Assembly (NCBI GenBank): GCA_002304835.1
Contig: DBPK01000007.1
Coordinates: 20,282 to 84,281, forward strand
Reading direction: 5' to 3'
From: Firmicutes bacterium UBA1422
GTDB taxonomy: Bacteria > Bacillota > Clostridia > Peptostreptococcales > Anaerovoracaceae
Length of the DNA: 64,000 nt
The translations under genes were made by a program, and so were the position numbers. This document shows positions 62,481 to 64,000 of this stretch, in pieces (the first letter of the stretch is position 1; the number at the start of each line of letters is the position of its first letter). The notes beneath the pieces were generated by a model. That model had not been told where the DNA came from, ran no database searches, and worked only from the letters and a program-made list of their open reading frames with translations.

Positions 62481-62533
62481 TAATTCTTTCTCCTTTTCGC
62501 AATATATAAGATTTCTTCGATTTATATCACACT

Positions 62534-62962
62534 TTACACTCTTCTGCTGTCTATACACTCCATTTGTCCGGCTTTGTGCCAGGGAGTGGAAGGCCCGGCC
62601 ATTCTTTGTATCTTCCTTATAACCAGTCCGTCTTCCAAAGCTTTCCCTTCAGCTGCGGAAACGGCCGCCGCTATGACCGCGATAAGCTCATTCTGAGGCA
62701 TGTCCTCGGAAGATGCCGTTGCCACCTGGGGTTGATCAGGCTGTTTTTTTGCCGGTTCCGGTTCTTTTATGGATCCTGCAGGCTTTTTTGAGCCTATATG
62801 CATTACCTTGCCCATAACAGCTATGCAGCCCCAAAGAAGTATGAGTATAGTAAAAGTTATACCCATTCCCATCATCATGGTAACACCGCTTCCCACCATC
62901 TTTTCTCCAAAAGACAGGGAATCTATCTTGGAGGGGTCTGCAAAAATTTCCATTAAACTCAT
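62534..62962 (-). CDS. OadG-like gamma subunit of a sodium pump decarboxylase
   Basis: A 142-residue protein with one membrane helix ([20 protein letters not shown], residues 27-46) followed by a Pro/Lys linker and a soluble tail ending in [20 protein letters not shown]. This is the OadG/MmdD layout that anchors the carboxyltransferase to the membrane pump. It lies between the alpha subunit and BCCP genes; the beta (pump) subunit is not in the window. Confidence 0.85.
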   Translation of the reverse strand: MSLMEIFADPSKIDSLSFGEKMVGSGVTMMMGMGITFTILILLWGCIAVMGKVMHIGSKKPAGSIKEPEPAKKQPDQPQVATASSEDMPQNELIAVIAAAVSAAEGKALEDGLVIRKIQRMAGPSTPWHKAGQMECIDSRRV

Positions 62963-62977
62963 TCAGTACACCTCCGT

Positions 62978-64000
62978 TTACAGTGGAATGTTGCCGTGCT
63001 TCTTGGAAGGCAGAGAACTCTTCTTGGTAGCAAGCATATCAAATGCACTTATTACCCTCTTCCTTGCAGTTGCCGGTTCTATAACATCATCTACATAACC
63101 CATTTCTGCTGCTCTGTACGGGTTATTGAATTTCTCTTCGTATTCTTCGATTTTTTCTTTTGTTTTAGCCACGGGATCATCGGATTCCTTTATCTCTTTT
63201 TTGACTGAGGAAATGATGTTTGCTGCTCCTGAAGCTCCCATTACAGCCACCTGTGCAGTCGGCCAGGCCAGTACCATATCCGATCCCAGTTCTTTGTTGC
63301 ACATTCCAATATATGCTCCGCCGTATGCTTTTCTTAATATCATAGTTACCATGGGAACTGTTGCTTCACAATATGCATAAAGAAGTTTGGCTCCGTGCCT
63401 TATTATGCCTCCCCACTCCTGATCGGTGCCGGGCAGGAAGCCGGGAACATCTTCAAGAGTCAGCATGGGGATATTGAATGCGTCACATCTTCTTACGAAT
63501 CTTGCGGCTTTGTCCGAAGCATTTATGCCAAGGCATCCGGCTTCATGACGAGGCTGGTTTGCTATTACACCTACCGTCTGTCCATCCATTCTTATGAAGC
63601 ATGTGATTATGTTTTTTGCAAAATGCTTGGCAACATCAAGGATGACCCCATCATCTGCCAGTCCCTTTATTATTTCATACATATCGTATGCTTTGTTGGG
63701 ATTGTCCGGGATTATATCGTTGAATTCCGGTATGAGCCTGTTCGGATCATCTTTGGCCGGATAAACCGGAGGAGTTTCCATGTTGTTGGAAGGGAAGTAG
63801 CTCAGAAGATCTCTTACCTGCATAAGAGTTTCTTCATCGTTGCTGCCCATGAAATGAGCATTTCCGCTCTTTGTATTATTGGAAAGAGCTCCGCCCAGAT
63901 CTTCCGCTGAAACTTCTTCGCCCGTTACTGTTTTTATTACCTGGGGACCCGTTATGAACATCTGGCTTGTTTTGTCTACCATGAATATGAAATCTGTGAT
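62978..64000 (-). CDS. mmdA: acyl-CoA carboxyltransferase/decarboxylase alpha subunit, N-terminus outside window
   Basis: At least 340 residues of a biotin-dependent carboxyltransferase; the frame runs through the right edge (ITDFIFMVDKTSQMFITGP), so the first ~170 residues are missing. Conserved parts: VIKTVTGEEVSAEDLGGA, GVIANQPRHEAGCLGINASD, FVRRCDAFNIPMLTLEDVPG, ILRKAYGGAYIGMCNKELGS. The family includes methylmalonyl-CoA, propionyl-CoA and glutaconyl-CoA carboxyltransferases; with OadG and BCCP downstream, methylmalonyl-CoA decarboxylase is the best guess. Confidence 0.92.
   Translation of the reverse strand: MTDFIFMVDKTSQMFITGPQVIKTVTGEEVSAEDLGGALSNNTKSGNAHFMGSNDEETLMQVRDLLSYFPSNNMETPPVYPAKDDPNRLIPEFNDIIPDNPNKAYDMYEIIKGLADDGVILDVAKHFAKNIITCFIRMDGQTVGVIANQPRHEAGCLGINASDKAARFVRRCDAFNIPMLTLEDVPGFLPGTDQEWGGIIRHGAKLLYAYCEATVPMVTMILRKAYGGAYIGMCNKELGSDMVLAWPTAQVAVMGASGAANIISSVKKEIKESDDPVAKTKEKIEEYEEKFNNPYRAAEMGYVDDVIEPATARKRVISAFDMLATKKSSLPSKKHGNIPL

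Overview
The window looks like chromosomal DNA of an anaerobic, low-GC Gram-positive bacterium (class Clostridia). The evidence is the CIRCE-controlled groESL operon, a Rex repressor, a free-standing acyl carrier protein, an FMN riboswitch before an ECF riboflavin transporter, and the start of a sodium-pump type carboxyltransferase/decarboxylase operon. I cannot name genus or species from the sequence alone.

Positions 1 to about 38,500 are the larger part of an integrative and conjugative element (ICE) of the broad Tn1549/CTn type. Almost every gene is on the minus strand, so the element reads from right to left. From the guaA end it holds: partition genes (ParA, ParB), a sortase-anchored VaFE-repeat adhesin, a block of very small overlapping genes with RadC and PC4-like proteins, a Toprim primase, DUF4314/DUF3846, oriT, MobC, relaxase, PcfB, the VirD4 coupling protein, a Maff2 (VirB2-like) protein, VirB6/TrbL, DUF5688, PrgI, VirB4, a lytic transglycosylase/CHAP hydrolase, a LexA-like repressor, sigma-like regulators and a MazF toxin cut by the left edge. 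No integrase is visible; it should lie left of the window. The right end abuts the 3' end of guaA, a known type of integration site.

Between the transfer genes sit four AT-rich cargo cassettes on the same strand: (1) a five-gene LlaJI-type restriction-modification operon (two C5 methyltransferases, McrB-like GTPase, LlaJI endonuclease, Vsr); (2) an AbiEi/AbiEii abortive-infection toxin-antitoxin pair; (3) a 771-residue HEPN/DUF4209-like protein with a 337-residue unknown partner, interrupted at codon 3 by an IS3-family element; (4) a 905-residue RecD/Pif1-like helicase. Three of the four have promoters embedded in or next to perfect inverted repeats. The R-M promoter is the most striking: an 18-bp inverted repeat carries two GACGC sites, one overlapping a consensus -35 box, as expected if the methyltransferases control their own operon by methylation.

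From 38,508 to the right edge is ordinary core genome: guaA, guaB, metA, metY, groESL, a lone prepilin, a DUF554 membrane protein, an OGG-like glycosylase, an ATPase with an Asp23-like tail, a 2[4Fe-4S] ferredoxin (the only clear plus-strand gene outside the IS), rex, acpP, an ABC-F protein, the t6A cluster tsaE-tsaB-rimI-tsaD, riboswitch-ribU, a PepV-like dipeptidase, a NifU-like scaffold, a solute-binding lipoprotein with a charged tail, coaX-dusB, and oadG/BCCP/carboxyltransferase running off the right edge.
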